Shown: positions 45,252 to 54,003, counted from the stretch's first letter. The stretch: DNA of 64,000 nucleotides from Sphingobacteriaceae bacterium (GCA_016705695.1 JADJLA010000018.1:62001-126000), one strand, 5' to 3'. Made by a program: numbers and translations. Notes: generated from the letters alone by a model not told the origin.

Positions 45252-46052
45252 TTAGCCTTTCGCTTGAAGATTTTTCTCCAACAAATACTCCAACTTCTCT
45301 TTATTCAAATTCGCATTTATTTCTCCACCTACTGTTAATGATACTGCGCCGGTTTGTTCGCTCACCGTAATAGCAATGGCATCACTTACTTCTGTTACAC
45401 CAACCGCCGCGCGGTGGCGCATGCCGTAATGTGCCGGGAAATTCTCTTTTTCGGTAACGGGTAAAACGCAGCGAGCTGCCACAACTCTATTCTCGTTAAC
45501 AATTACAGCGCCGTCGTGCAAAGGTGAGTTCTTAAAAAAAATGTTCTCTATTACTTTGCTGTTAACTACCGAATCAATTTTTGTGCCGCTTTGAATATAA
45601 AACTTTAGATCGCTACGTCGAGCTACAATAATTAAGGCGCCGGTTTTTGTATCGCTCATATTAAAACAAGCTTCGCATACTTCTTTAATATCTAAATACA
45701 GATCGTTTTGCAAAGTACTGCTAAATTTTAATACATTTTTCCAATTGCGGTTCTTTAAAAACTCGTTGGAGCCAATGTATAATAAGAATTTTCTGATCTC
45801 TTGCTGAAACACCACCATGATGGCAATAACACCCACATTTACAAATTTGCCCAATATAGAGCCCAATAACTTTAATTCAAACGCACGTACAATAATGTAC
45901 ACCACATAAATTAAGGCAAGTCCTAAAAAAATATTAATGGCAGTTGTGCCCCGCACCAAATTGTAAACCAAATACAAAATAATGGCCACCAAAAAAATAT
46001 CTATGGCGTCGGTTATACCGAAGGATAAAAATAATATGTAGTTTAAAACCAA
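45252..46052 (-). CDS. cdaA: Diadenylate cyclase CdaA
   Basis: Membrane diadenylate cyclase that makes c-di-AMP from two ATP. Three transmembrane helices in the first 90 residues (LSFGITDAIDIFLVAIILYLVYNLVRG..., IFLGLALIYVVYIIVRAFELKLLG) precede a DAC (DisA_N) domain with the active-site motifs SPLHDGAVIV and HYGMRHRAAVG and a C-terminal GAVSLTVGGEI. Length of 266 residues is normal. It lies downstream of ppx on the same strand, 82 bp away; a GC-poor repeat fills that gap. c-di-AMP commonly controls potassium and osmotic balance. Confidence 0.93.
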   Translation of the reverse strand: MVLNYILFLSFGITDAIDIFLVAIILYLVYNLVRGTTAINIFLGLALIYVVYIIVRAFELKLLGSILGKFVNVGVIAIMVVFQQEIRKFLLYIGSNEFLKNRNWKNVLKFSSTLQNDLYLDIKEVCEACFNMSDTKTGALIIVARRSDLKFYIQSGTKIDSVVNSKVIENIFFKNSPLHDGAVIVNENRVVAARCVLPVTEKENFPAHYGMRHRAAVGVTEVSDAIAITVSEQTGAVSLTVGGEINANLNKEKLEYLLEKNLQAKG

Positions 46053-46140
46053 AAGTTAAAAGTTAAAAGACAAAAAGGTTAAAGTAAAAAGACAAAAAGG
46101 GATTATTGCATTTTGGCTTTTTTCTTTTGCCCTTTTACTT
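46053..46140. repeat. AAAGTAAAAAGACAAAAAGG-type inverted repeat
   Basis: The gap between ppx and cdaA holds repeated phrases GTTAAAAG and AAAAAGACAAAAAGG and an opposite stretch CCCTTTTACTTT at its right end, which could pair with AAAGTAAAAAG. It fills nearly the whole gap and overlaps the ppx stop. Confidence 0.5.
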
Positions 46141-47022
46141 TATTTTATGACTGTATTTCTCATAAAGTTCATGCACCAAGCCATCACTCAATCCAATTTG
46201 TGGTACATAAATGCGTTCAATGTCGGCTGTTTTCATTACCATTAAAAATATTTTAGCGGCGGGTATAATTACATCGGCTCTGTCGGGTTTTAATTCTAAT
46301 CGTTCAATGCGTTCTTGGTAGGTGTAAGAATTCAACATTTCATAAAGACCTTTAAGCTTATCGTAACTTAAATGTTTGGTTTCTTTTTTACCACTCATTT
46401 TATAGATCTTGTTAATATTACCTCCCGACCCAATGGCAAATAAAGGATGAATGCCCACCGTGTTTCTCTTGAGCCAGATCTTCATGTTCTCCACTTCGTC
46501 TTTCTCAATTTTATCTAACAACATCCTCACCGTTCCAATATTGAATGATTTAGCGGCAATGACTTTATTATTAAAATACAAAGTAAGCTCGGTACTTCCT
46601 CCGCCCACGTCAATATACAAATACGCGTGCTTAGGATTAATAAGTTCTTCTATATGATTACTGAACACTAAACTTGCTTCCAGTTTTCCATCAATGATCT
46701 CAACGGTTAATCCGCTTTCTTTTTTTACTTTTTCAATTATCTCAGCACCATTACTTGCATCGCGCATAGCACTTGTGGCTACTGCTTTAGAAGCTTGTAC
46801 GCCATAGGCCTTTATTAATTCGCTAAACCCCTTTAAGGCCGTAACCAAGCGATCTGCTTTTTCATCAGAGATCTTTCCATGTAAAAACACATCCTCACCC
46901 AAACGAATAGGCATTCGAATTAGTTCTTCTTTACTAAAATGAGGTTTCCCGTCTACTTTGTACACTCGGCAAAATAAAAGACGCATTGCATTGCTACCAA
47001 TATCTATCGCGGCAAAAACCAT
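46135..47022 (-). CDS. ppx: Exopolyphosphatase / Ppx-GppA family
   Basis: ASKHA-fold phosphatase that removes terminal phosphate from polyphosphate or pppGpp. Motifs: N-terminal FAAIDIGSNAMRLLFCRV (phosphate 1), YLYIDVGGGSTELTLY (phosphate 2), AIGSGGNINKIYKM. The length of 295 residues is the short form with only the catalytic core. Its start overlaps the ppk1 stop by one base, so polyphosphate synthesis and breakdown are coded in one transcript. It cannot be told whether it prefers polyphosphate or pppGpp, but the neighbourhood favours polyphosphate. Confidence 0.9.
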   Translation of the reverse strand: MVFAAIDIGSNAMRLLFCRVYKVDGKPHFSKEELIRMPIRLGEDVFLHGKISDEKADRLVTALKGFSELIKAYGVQASKAVATSAMRDASNGAEIIEKVKKESGLTVEIIDGKLEASLVFSNHIEELINPKHAYLYIDVGGGSTELTLYFNNKVIAAKSFNIGTVRMLLDKIEKDEVENMKIWLKRNTVGIHPLFAIGSGGNINKIYKMSGKKETKHLSYDKLKGLYEMLNSYTYQERIERLELKPDRADVIIPAAKIFLMVMKTADIERIYVPQIGLSDGLVHELYEKYSHKIK

Positions 47023-49142
47023 TAGTTCATTTGTGTTTTAAGTTGCTTGGTTTTGCTCAAATATTTTTGAGTGTCATGTAGCAAATAATTATATACTTCA
47101 TCTTGTGCGCGTACTTTTTTCTCGCCCTTCTCAACTTTTTTATAAACGTTTTCTTGAAAGCGGTCAAGGATCCTCAATTTTGTATTGCCAGATAATTGTA
47201 TACTCACAATATCTTTAATTTGCTTGCGGATCTCCTCGTTGTAAATAGGAACCGCTACTTCGCTACGACTATCCAAATTACGGCTCATCCAATCGGCCGA
47301 AGAGATGTAAATTTTCTCTTGTCCACCATTATTGAAAATAAAAATCCGTGTATGCTCCAAATATTTATCTACCAAGCTGTACGCTTTAATATTATCGCTC
47401 CAGCCTTCAATATCGGTAACCAAACTACAAGCGCCGCGCACAAGGAGTGTGATTTTTACCCCTGCCCTGCTAGCTTCGTACAATTTATCTACCATCTCAC
47501 GATCCACCAAACTATTTAATTTTAAAAAAATGCTGGCCTTCTTTTTCTTTTTAGCGAATTTGATCTCGTTGTCAATCAAATTTGCAAATGTAGAACGCAT
47601 AAAGAATGGCGCTACCGCCAAATGTTTAAATGGCGCTACTTTAAAATTGTTCTCATAAAACTCAAATACCTTGCTTACTTCACTTGTAATATCTCTGTTA
47701 GCGGTGAGGTAAGCAAAATCTGTATAAATGCGCGCGGTCTTCTCATTAAAGTTTCCGGTGCCAACATGTGCGTATTTTACTTCCTTTCCTAATTCCTTGG
47801 TGGTGATCAAAAATAATTTAGAGTGCACTTTTAGTCCGGGCACTCCGTAAATAACACGTGCACCCTCTTCATTTAATTTATTGGCCCAGTAAATATTATT
47901 CTCTTCGTCGAAGCGCGCTTGAAGCTCAACAAGCACCGTTACTTTCTTTCCATTTTTTACAGCGTTTATAAGCGCATTTGCAATGCGAGAAGAATCGGCC
48001 ATGCGATACAAGGTGATCTTAATGCTTTCTACAATAGGATCAATGGAAGCCTCACGCAGTAAATTTACAATGTGATTGAAGGTGTGATATGGGTAATGCA
48101 ATAAAATATCTTTGGTCTTTAATACTTTTAAAATGGTTTGCCTATGATCCACCAAATATTTGTGTTCCATTGGAATTGGATTATTATACACCAAATTCTT
48201 CTCGCCAAGCGTAGGAAAATTTATAAAATCTTTGAAGTTATGATATCGTCCGCCCGGAATAGCATTATCTTTTTTGGCCATTCCTAATTTGCGCATGATA
48301 TAGCGTAACATATCGTTTGGCATAGCGGCATCGTAAACAAAACGCACAGGCTGCCCTTGCTTACGAGCTTTTAAACTCTTGCTCATTTTTTCGATCATGC
48401 TTTTGCTTACATCATTATCAATGTCCAATTCGGCATCGCGCGTTAGCTTGATATTATAAGCTTCTACGGTGCGTAAACCAAATACTTCAAAAATAAGGTC
48501 GGTATTAAATCGGATCACATCATCGAGCAAGATCACATAATGTTTATCGCCTTTACTAGGGATAATTATAAAACGCGAGATGGCGCGAGATGGAATTTCA
48601 ATAAGCGCGTATTTATTTTTCTTGGTGTCTTTGATCTCGTTTAACTTAAGATACAAGTAACTTGCTTTATCTTTTAAGAACGGGAAAGGTTTTGTATCGT
48701 CGGTAATAATTGGGAACAATGAAGGCATGATCTCGCCCACAAAGAAATCATGAATAAATTTTTGCTGATCGTCACTTAATTGTTTTTCGTTAATGATGAA
48801 CACATTATTGTCTGCCAATTCTTTTAGCAATTCCTGGTAGATCTCTTCGAACTTCATTTGTTGTTCGATCACCCTGCGTTGCAAACGAGTTAATAGTTCG
48901 CTAGGATCTTCGCCATAAATATCCATGGCTTTTTTTCCAAGCTTTGCCAATCGACGTACGGTAGCTACACGCACACGATAAAACTCATCGCGGTTATTAC
49001 TAAAAATTCCAAGAAACTTTAAGCGTTCAATAAGTGGTACGGTTCTGTCGGCTGCTTCTTGCAGTACGCGTTCATTAAAAGAAAGCCAGCTTATCTCGCG
49101 ATTGATATAAGGTGATCTTTTCTTTTTTGCAGCTTTTGCCAT
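47022..49142 (-). CDS. ppk1: Polyphosphate kinase 1
   Basis: A 706-residue PPK1 that reversibly transfers the gamma-phosphate of ATP to polyphosphate. N-domain starts YINREISWLSFNERVLQEA (PPK_N), the middle domain contains FPFLKDKASYLYLKLN, and the two PLD-like C domains hold the autophosphorylated histidine in KVHSKLFLI, HVGTGNFNEKTARIYTDFAY and the second conserved histidine region EHTRIFIFNNGG. Lies 8 bp downstream of sixA and overlaps ppx by one base. Confidence 0.95.
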   Translation of the reverse strand: MAKAAKKKRSPYINREISWLSFNERVLQEAADRTVPLIERLKFLGIFSNNRDEFYRVRVATVRRLAKLGKKAMDIYGEDPSELLTRLQRRVIEQQMKFEEIYQELLKELADNNVFIINEKQLSDDQQKFIHDFFVGEIMPSLFPIITDDTKPFPFLKDKASYLYLKLNEIKDTKKNKYALIEIPSRAISRFIIIPSKGDKHYVILLDDVIRFNTDLIFEVFGLRTVEAYNIKLTRDAELDIDNDVSKSMIEKMSKSLKARKQGQPVRFVYDAAMPNDMLRYIMRKLGMAKKDNAIPGGRYHNFKDFINFPTLGEKNLVYNNPIPMEHKYLVDHRQTILKVLKTKDILLHYPYHTFNHIVNLLREASIDPIVESIKITLYRMADSSRIANALINAVKNGKKVTVLVELQARFDEENNIYWANKLNEEGARVIYGVPGLKVHSKLFLITTKELGKEVKYAHVGTGNFNEKTARIYTDFAYLTANRDITSEVSKVFEFYENNFKVAPFKHLAVAPFFMRSTFANLIDNEIKFAKKKKKASIFLKLNSLVDREMVDKLYEASRAGVKITLLVRGACSLVTDIEGWSDNIKAYSLVDKYLEHTRIFIFNNGGQEKIYISSADWMSRNLDSRSEVAVPIYNEEIRKQIKDIVSIQLSGNTKLRILDRFQENVYKKVEKGEKKVRAQDEVYNYLLHDTQKYLSKTKQLKTQMN

Positions 49143-49150
49143 TGGTTTTT

Positions 49151-49657
49151 TCAGATCAGTTTATTTAAACTCCTTTGGGAATTGATTGAACAAAATTTTT
49201 CCTTTTTTTCTGATACCTCTTTCCAGTTCTTTACATCAAATTCCAAAGCAACAATAGCACAAGTTGGGAGTTCTTCAAAAAAAAGGTCATCGGTTAATTC
49301 ATTTACTAAATTGGTAACGCCCGGATTGTGGCAAAATATCATAGCGCTTTCATGGCTATTATCAATTTGGATCACCACATCCTTTAATGTTTTGGCTGTG
49401 CTTTCGTATACTTGTTGTAAAACAATAATATCGTTCGTAGGAAAATTCATTGAGCGTGCAAACACCATAGCTGTGCTTAATGCGCGCGTTGCATCGCTAG
49501 AAATAATTGCATCTGGTAATTTATGTTTTTTTGTATACCACTCGCTCATGGTATAGGCATCGGCATTACCGTGTGGCGAAAGCGGACGATCAATATCCTT
49601 AAGACCCTCATCTCCCCAATCACTTTTGGCGTGTCTTACTAAAATCAGTTGTTTCAT
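49151..49657 (-). CDS. sixA: SixA-type phosphohistidine phosphatase
   Basis: A 168-residue histidine phosphatase. Catalytic LILVRHAKSDWGDEGLKDIDRPLS (RHG-type motif, His9) and the second histidine in MIFCHNPGVTNLVNELTDDL are present. SixA proteins dephosphorylate phosphohistidine on HPt or PTS proteins. It is first gene of the likely sixA-ppk1-ppx operon, and PPK1 is itself a phosphohistidine enzyme, so SixA could act on phosphorylated PPK1; that is inference only. The 179 bp upstream hold no gene. Confidence 0.9.
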   Translation of the reverse strand: MKQLILVRHAKSDWGDEGLKDIDRPLSPHGNADAYTMSEWYTKKHKLPDAIISSDATRALSTAMVFARSMNFPTNDIIVLQQVYESTAKTLKDVVIQIDNSHESAMIFCHNPGVTNLVNELTDDLFFEELPTCAIVALEFDVKNWKEVSEKKEKFCSINSQRSLNKLI

Positions 49658-49836
49658 CGTTAAATTTCTGCTTTTAAATGTTTATAAATATGCGAATTTG
49701 TATGTTATAAAAACTATAAATTTACCTACAAGCAGGGCTTAATTATGAGCAATAAATCAACAATAGTTGCCCCTATAGTCTCATTGTGCAGCACTTTAGA
49801 AGAAGACAGGAACTAGAATAAATTAACTTTAGTAAT

Positions 49837-51048
49837 ATGAATGAAATTAAATGCCCCAAATGCAAAGAGGTTTTTAAGGTAGACGAAGCTGGTTTTGCTG
49901 ATATTCTTAAACAGGTTAGAGACCACAAATTTGAAGAGGAGTTGCGAAATCGATTAGATCTTGCCAATAAAGAAAAGGAAAGTGCCATTAAACTTGTTGA
50001 AGCTAATTTAAAAAATTCGCAGCAAACCGAACTGTCCAATAAGGATAAGGAAATAATGCAATTGAAAGCCAAGCTTGAAAATGGTGCGATCGAAAAAAAA
50101 CTTTCGGTTACAGAAGCAGTTCAAAAAATTGAGAAGGAAAGAGATGATCTAGCAAATAATATAAAACTTAAAGAAACAGAAAAACAACTATTAGAAAAAT
50201 CTTTGATCGAAAAGTATTCTGCCGACATAAAGGCAAAAGATGATGTTATTAAAATGAAAGATGAAGAAATTGCGCTTCGCAAAGACATGAAGCTCAAGCT
50301 TTCCACTAAAATGGTTGGAGAAACCCTAGAACAACACTGCGAAGTTGAATTCAACAAACTTCGCGCAACAGCATTTCAAAAAGCATATTTTGAAAAAGAT
50401 AACGACTCCAGATCCGGAAGCAAGGGCGATTATATTTACAAAGAAAAAGATGAGTTAGGAAATGAGATCATTTCGATAATGTTTGAAATGAAAAATGAGG
50501 GTGACGAAACTGCAACAAAAAAGAAAAATGAAGACTTTTTAAAAGAATTAGATAAGGATAGAACAGAAAAGAAATGCGAGTATGCTGTCCTTGTTACACT
50601 TTTAGAAGCAGACAATGAGCTCTATAATACGGGTATTGTTGACGTTTCCTACAAATATGAAAAAATGTATGTCGTACGGCCTCAGTTCTTCATTACTATT
50701 ATTACGCTTTTACGAAATGCGGCTATGAATTCCATGAAAGCCAAAGCAGAACTAGCAATTGTAAAGAGTCAAAATATTGACATTACAAATTTCGAAGAAA
50801 ATATTAACGAATTTAAATTAGGATTTGCCAAAAACTATGAGTTGGCTAGTAGACAATTTAAAACAGCCATTGAGGAAATAGACAAGACAATAGATCATCT
50901 TCAAAAAACAAAAGATTCCCTTCTGTCCTCGGTAAACAATTTACGTCTTGCAAACAATAAAGCTGAAGATCTAACAATCAAAAAATTGACTCGAGGAAAT
51001 CCTACAATGACAGCAAAATTTGATGATTTGAATAAAAAATCGGAGTAA
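49837..51048 (+). CDS. DUF2130 domain-containing protein
   Basis: A 403-residue soluble protein. An N-terminal zinc-finger-like start (EIKCPKCKEVFKVDEAGFADILKQV), a long coiled coil (about residues 40-165), then the DUF2130 core: EQHCEVEFNKLRATAFQKAY, GSKGDYIYKE, ISIMFEMKNEGDETATKKKN, DFLKELDKDRTEKKCEYAVLVTLLE and YVVRPQFFITIITLLRNAAM. The GD...FEMK pattern looks like a PD-(D/E)xK nuclease-like core, but I cannot show activity. DUF2130 proteins are of unknown function. It stands alone, next to an inverted-repeat element. Confidence 0.85.
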   Translation: MNEIKCPKCKEVFKVDEAGFADILKQVRDHKFEEELRNRLDLANKEKESAIKLVEANLKNSQQTELSNKDKEIMQLKAKLENGAIEKKLSVTEAVQKIEKERDDLANNIKLKETEKQLLEKSLIEKYSADIKAKDDVIKMKDEEIALRKDMKLKLSTKMVGETLEQHCEVEFNKLRATAFQKAYFEKDNDSRSGSKGDYIYKEKDELGNEIISIMFEMKNEGDETATKKKNEDFLKELDKDRTEKKCEYAVLVTLLEADNELYNTGIVDVSYKYEKMYVVRPQFFITIITLLRNAAMNSMKAKAELAIVKSQNIDITNFEENINEFKLGFAKNYELASRQFKTAIEEIDKTIDHLQKTKDSLLSSVNNLRLANNKAEDLTIKKLTRGNPTMTAKFDDLNKKSE

Positions 51049-51063
51049 GAGCAACTCTACCCT

Positions 51064-51189
51064 TTTTTTAACACGGGGAACACGGAGGCACTAAGACACG
51101 ATTTTTTATTTATAATGGGTATAACGCCCTTTAGTTGAGCTTAACATTTCTCCGTGTCTTGGTGCCTTGGTGTCTCCGTGTTAAAAAAA
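51064..51189. repeat. Complete inverted-repeat element, CACGGAG type
   Basis: Left arm from TTTTTAACACGGGGAACACG (51064-51100) and right arm TCTCCGTGTCTTGGTGCC...GTGTTAAAAAAA (51149-51189), reverse complements of each other over about 38 nt with a spacer of about 48 nt. It fills the gap between two convergent genes and, flanked by T- and A-runs, may act as a bidirectional terminator. Confidence 0.85.
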
Positions 51190-51191
51190 CG

Positions 51192-51548
51192 TTACTCCTC
51201 TTCCCTCTTATTATTCCCAATGATCATATTGAGAATTCCGGCAGTTATGGACAAAATAAAACTAAACAACAAGGCCCACCAAAAACTACGCACTTCAAAG
51301 CCATCAATTAATTTATCGGTAAGAATAATGATGAGGCCGTTAATGACAATCAAAAATAATCCAAATGATAAAAGGGTGATGGGAATGGTTAAAATTGTAA
51401 GAATAGGTTTTACAATTGCATTCATGAACGCCAATACCAACGCCACCAACAGCGAAGTTGTGAATGCATCTACTTTAACGCCCGGCAACAGATGAGAAAC
51501 TATTAATACGGCAACCGACGTAACAATAATGTTGGTGATAAAGTTCAT
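51192..51548 (-). CDS. Holin family 4-like membrane protein
   Basis: A 118-residue membrane protein with four helices: FITNIIVTSVAVLIVSHLL, SLLVALVLAFMNAIVKPILTILTIPIT, FGLFLIVINGLIIILTD and FWWALLFSFILSITAGILNMI. The NAIVKPIL...T.P phrase is that of the phage-holin family 4-like (DUF) proteins found on many bacterial chromosomes. It is next to a chromosomal gene with no phage genes in sight, so lysis is unlikely; function unknown. The GATase1-like gene ends at 51549, so the two abut. Confidence 0.85.
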   Translation of the reverse strand: MNFITNIIVTSVAVLIVSHLLPGVKVDAFTTSLLVALVLAFMNAIVKPILTILTIPITLLSFGLFLIVINGLIIILTDKLIDGFEVRSFWWALLFSFILSITAGILNMIIGNNKREEE

Positions 51549-52811
51549 TTATGTCTTTTGCTTTTTCTTTTTAGCCGCAGGGAACAAAATATTATTTAAG
51601 ATCAAGCGGTAGCCAGGAGAATTTGGATGTAAACTTAAGTCAGTTGGCGGCTCCTCTACTCTATGCTCATAATCTTCCGGGTCATGTCCGCCGTAAAATG
51701 TCCAAGTGCCTTTACCATGTTCGCCATGAATATAACGTGCTTCGCTAAACGCTTTGCTTTCGCCCATGATCAACACATTCTTCCTCACATACTTTTTATC
51801 AAACGCAACTGTTTGTCCCCAAAATCCTTTTATAGTTTGTGTATGATTTTGACATAGCATACTTGGAACCGGATCCCACTTTGCCGAAAAATCGAAGAGA
51901 GAGAACACATCTGTTTTTTCGGTCATGCCAAATTGGCGACGCGGAGTGTAGGTATCAATATCTGAGTATTCGTACTCATATGGATTTGCGTGAATTTTAT
52001 AATTTTCAAAAGCTAAGCCTTTACTTGGATCGATCTTCTTATCAATATCCTTATCGGCAGGATCATGATCGAACATGCTTTCGCATATATCAACACCTTC
52101 GGCTGCCAAGGCAATATCATAACTATCACTGGCGCTGCACATGGCAAATAAAAATCCTCCGCTAAATACAAACTCCTTTATTTTTTTGCAAGTAGCTAAT
52201 TTCATTTGCGATACTTTAGCAAATCCCAATTTTTTGGCAAGCGCTTCATTTTGCTTCACATCATTTTGATACCAAGCAGCGTTGGCAAATGAACCATAAA
52301 ATTTTCCGTATTGCCCTGTAAAATCTTCATGATGCAAGTGAAGCCAATCGTAATCCTTTAGTTTATCCAAATACACTTCTTCATCGTACACCACTTCATA
52401 AGGGATCTCGGCGTATTTTAAAACCAAAGTTACCGCATCATCCCAGGGTTGTTTTCCCGGAGGAGAATACACAGCGATCTTTGGTGCTTTTTCTAATTTC
52501 ACGGCATCCATGTTTGCTTCAGGGTTGGCTATCTCTGCCAAAATATTTGAAGCGGCCGCATCGCCAATTACTTCGTAAGTAATGCCGCGGATATCACATT
52601 CTTTAGTTAATGTTTTTGAAGCGGGGATCATAAAACTTCCGCCGCGGTAATTTAAAAGCCAATGAATTTCTAATTCGTTTTGCAATGCCCAAAACGCAAT
52701 GCCATATGCTTTGAGATGATCTTTTTGACTTTCATCCATTGGGATCAAGAGCGAACTTGCAAAAGAACCCGAAGAGATAGCGATCAATAAAATGACGATA
52801 AAGCGTTTCAT
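51549..52811 (-). CDS. Secreted GATase1-like protein (often labelled asparagine synthetase B)
   Basis: A 420-residue exported protein (signal peptide MKRFIVILLIAISSGSFAS) of a family common in Bacteroidota: SLLIPMDESQKDHLKAYGIAFWAL, then APKIAVYSPPGKQPWDDAVTLVLKYAEIPYEVVYDEEV and FSGGFLFAMCSASDSYDIALAAEG. The last two look like a class I glutamine amidotransferase-like fold with a possible cysteine nucleophile (FAMCSAS). Databases commonly call it asparagine synthetase B, but no ATP-binding synthetase domain or N-terminal Cys2 nucleophile is present, and it is exported, so that name should be doubted. It abuts the holin-like gene. Confidence 0.8.
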   Translation of the reverse strand: MKRFIVILLIAISSGSFASSLLIPMDESQKDHLKAYGIAFWALQNELEIHWLLNYRGGSFMIPASKTLTKECDIRGITYEVIGDAAASNILAEIANPEANMDAVKLEKAPKIAVYSPPGKQPWDDAVTLVLKYAEIPYEVVYDEEVYLDKLKDYDWLHLHHEDFTGQYGKFYGSFANAAWYQNDVKQNEALAKKLGFAKVSQMKLATCKKIKEFVFSGGFLFAMCSASDSYDIALAAEGVDICESMFDHDPADKDIDKKIDPSKGLAFENYKIHANPYEYEYSDIDTYTPRRQFGMTEKTDVFSLFDFSAKWDPVPSMLCQNHTQTIKGFWGQTVAFDKKYVRKNVLIMGESKAFSEARYIHGEHGKGTWTFYGGHDPEDYEHRVEEPPTDLSLHPNSPGYRLILNNILFPAAKKKKQKT

Positions 52812-52916
52812 TATTATAAATGTACAAAGTTTTTTGTTTGTATTTATAACGTATTGAACTAAAAAAGGTTAAACGGCATTTATTGAAGTGGTTTTGAGTT
52901 ATTTCGTAAATAATTG

Positions 52917-52948
52917 TTGCTCAGCTTACAAAAGAAAATGTAAATTTG
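52917..52948 (+). promoter_or_regulatory. Promoter TTG-N21-TAAATTTG
   Basis: TTG at 52917-52919 and TAAATTTG at 52941-52948 (exact TAnnTTTG). The predicted start of transcription is about 52953, 12 nt before the ATG at 52965. Confidence 0.5.
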
Positions 52949-52964
52949 ATTAAAACCCTTATTT

Positions 52965-53414
52965 ATGAAACATATTGTACTTGCTTTAATAATGATGATA
53001 GGTTTATCGTCGTTTGCACAGCCCGGCCAACGTATTGCGGCTAAAAAATGTATCCGTCGCACCACTGTTGTGATCATGCATGCACAGAAAAAATTGAAAG
53101 AGAATAAAGTGTATACCGGTAATATGGTTAAATCGGTAAGACATCAACGTTATGCCCGTTTTTTATTCCGTCAAGGTAAATTCTTAAGGGCTATTCACCA
53201 ATCGCGCAGAGCTCGTCAATTAGCTTTTTTAGTGATCCAGGCCAATAAAGGAACTGTAGAAAAAGGATGGGAGTTAAGCAAGGATGAAAATCCTGCAGGC
53301 GCTCCTACTGATGCCGACCTAGAAAAAGAATTACCTGCAGACACAGAAAATAAAACGGATGAAAAACTGGCAGGTGAAGATCTGAAAGATATTGATGTAG
53401 AAGAAAAAGAGTAA
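52965..53414 (+). CDS. Secreted basic/acidic hypothetical protein
   Basis: A 149-residue exported protein (signal peptide MKHIVLALIMMIGLSSFAQ). The mature part is strongly basic and helical at first (RIAAKKCIRRTTVVIMHAQKKLKENK...SVRHQRYARFLFRQGKFLRAIHQSRRARQLAF) and then acidic at the end (DADLEKELPADTENKTDEKLAGEDLKDIDVEEKE). No family that I can name. Co-directional with DUF4870, 21 bp upstream of it. The charge split could allow self-interaction or nucleic acid or polyanion binding; this is speculation. Confidence 0.7.
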   Translation: MKHIVLALIMMIGLSSFAQPGQRIAAKKCIRRTTVVIMHAQKKLKENKVYTGNMVKSVRHQRYARFLFRQGKFLRAIHQSRRARQLAFLVIQANKGTVEKGWELSKDENPAGAPTDADLEKELPADTENKTDEKLAGEDLKDIDVEEKE

Positions 53415-53435
53415 TTTAACCCTTAATTATAAAAC

Positions 53436-53810
53436 ATGGAAACAACAAACACAACTACGCCTACACCGGCACAAGAAGATAAAACAGTAGCAATCATTGC
53501 CTATATTACACTAATAGGTTTTATTGTTGCTATAGTAATGCACGGAAGTAATAAAACAAAATTAGGCGCTTATCATTTGCGTCAAGCTTTAGGCTTAATA
53601 GCATTCTCGGTTTGCTTATGGGTCCTTTTAATGATCATGATGTTTATACCATTTGTTGGATTTATTTTTGCGATCTTGAGTCCGTTTATTTGGTTAGGCT
53701 TTCTTGCTTTATTGATCATTGGCATTATAAACGCATCTAATGGCCAGGAAAAACCACTACCACTTATTGGTAACATGGCAGCTAAGATGTTTGAAAAAGC
53801 TTTTGCTTAA
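53436..53810 (+). CDS. DUF4870 domain-containing membrane protein
   Basis: A 124-residue protein with three transmembrane helices: KTVAIIAYITLIGFIVAIVMH, HLRQALGLIAFSVCLWVLLMIMMFIPFVGFIF and FIWLGFLALLIIGIINASNGQEKPLPLIG. The HLRQALGL...FIPFVG...AI.AA.G...PLP.IG pattern is the DUF4870 family. Function unknown. Its last 15 codons and 3' flank are duplicated at 57137-57209, about 3.4 kb downstream. Confidence 0.9.
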   Translation: METTNTTTPTPAQEDKTVAIIAYITLIGFIVAIVMHGSNKTKLGAYHLRQALGLIAFSVCLWVLLMIMMFIPFVGFIFAILSPFIWLGFLALLIIGIINASNGQEKPLPLIGNMAAKMFEKAFA

Positions 53811-53838
53811 CCCTTAAATTAAGCTTAACAAAAAGGTG
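53767..53838 (+). repeat. Direct repeat copy 1 (DUF4870 3' end)
   Basis: About 72 bp covering the last codons of DUF4870, its stop, the CCCTTAAATTAAGCTTAAC trailer and the first part of its terminator stem. Copy 2 at 57137-57209 differs by two substitutions and one extra A. The two copies bracket three metal-related genes. Confidence 0.85.
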
Positions 53839-53867
53839 CCCTTCGATAAAACGAAGCGGCACCTTTT
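53831..53867 (+). terminator. Terminator after DUF4870
   Basis: AAAAGGTGCC-CTTCG stem, ATAAAA loop, CGAAGCGGCACCTTTT, followed by AATTTTTT. Strong hairpin with one bulge. Confidence 0.8.
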
Positions 53868-54003
53868 AATTTTTTACCAAAAATATTCCTTTGTAAGTTT
53901 TATTACCTGCTTCACTTTATTAGATTCGACCTCTAACCAACAAATAGCCGAAAGGAAGTGGCGTTTTTTAACATTTTTGTCAGTTTCCTAATGAATTATG
54001 CTA

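Noticed and set aside
51192..51548. Holin-like protein as a sign of prophage
   Set aside because: No phage structural, lysin or integrase gene lies nearby; this family is common on chromosomes without phage.
51839..52165. 108-codon rightward frame opposite the GATase1-like gene
   Set aside because: Antisense shadow, rich in Arg/His/Tyr without domain signal.
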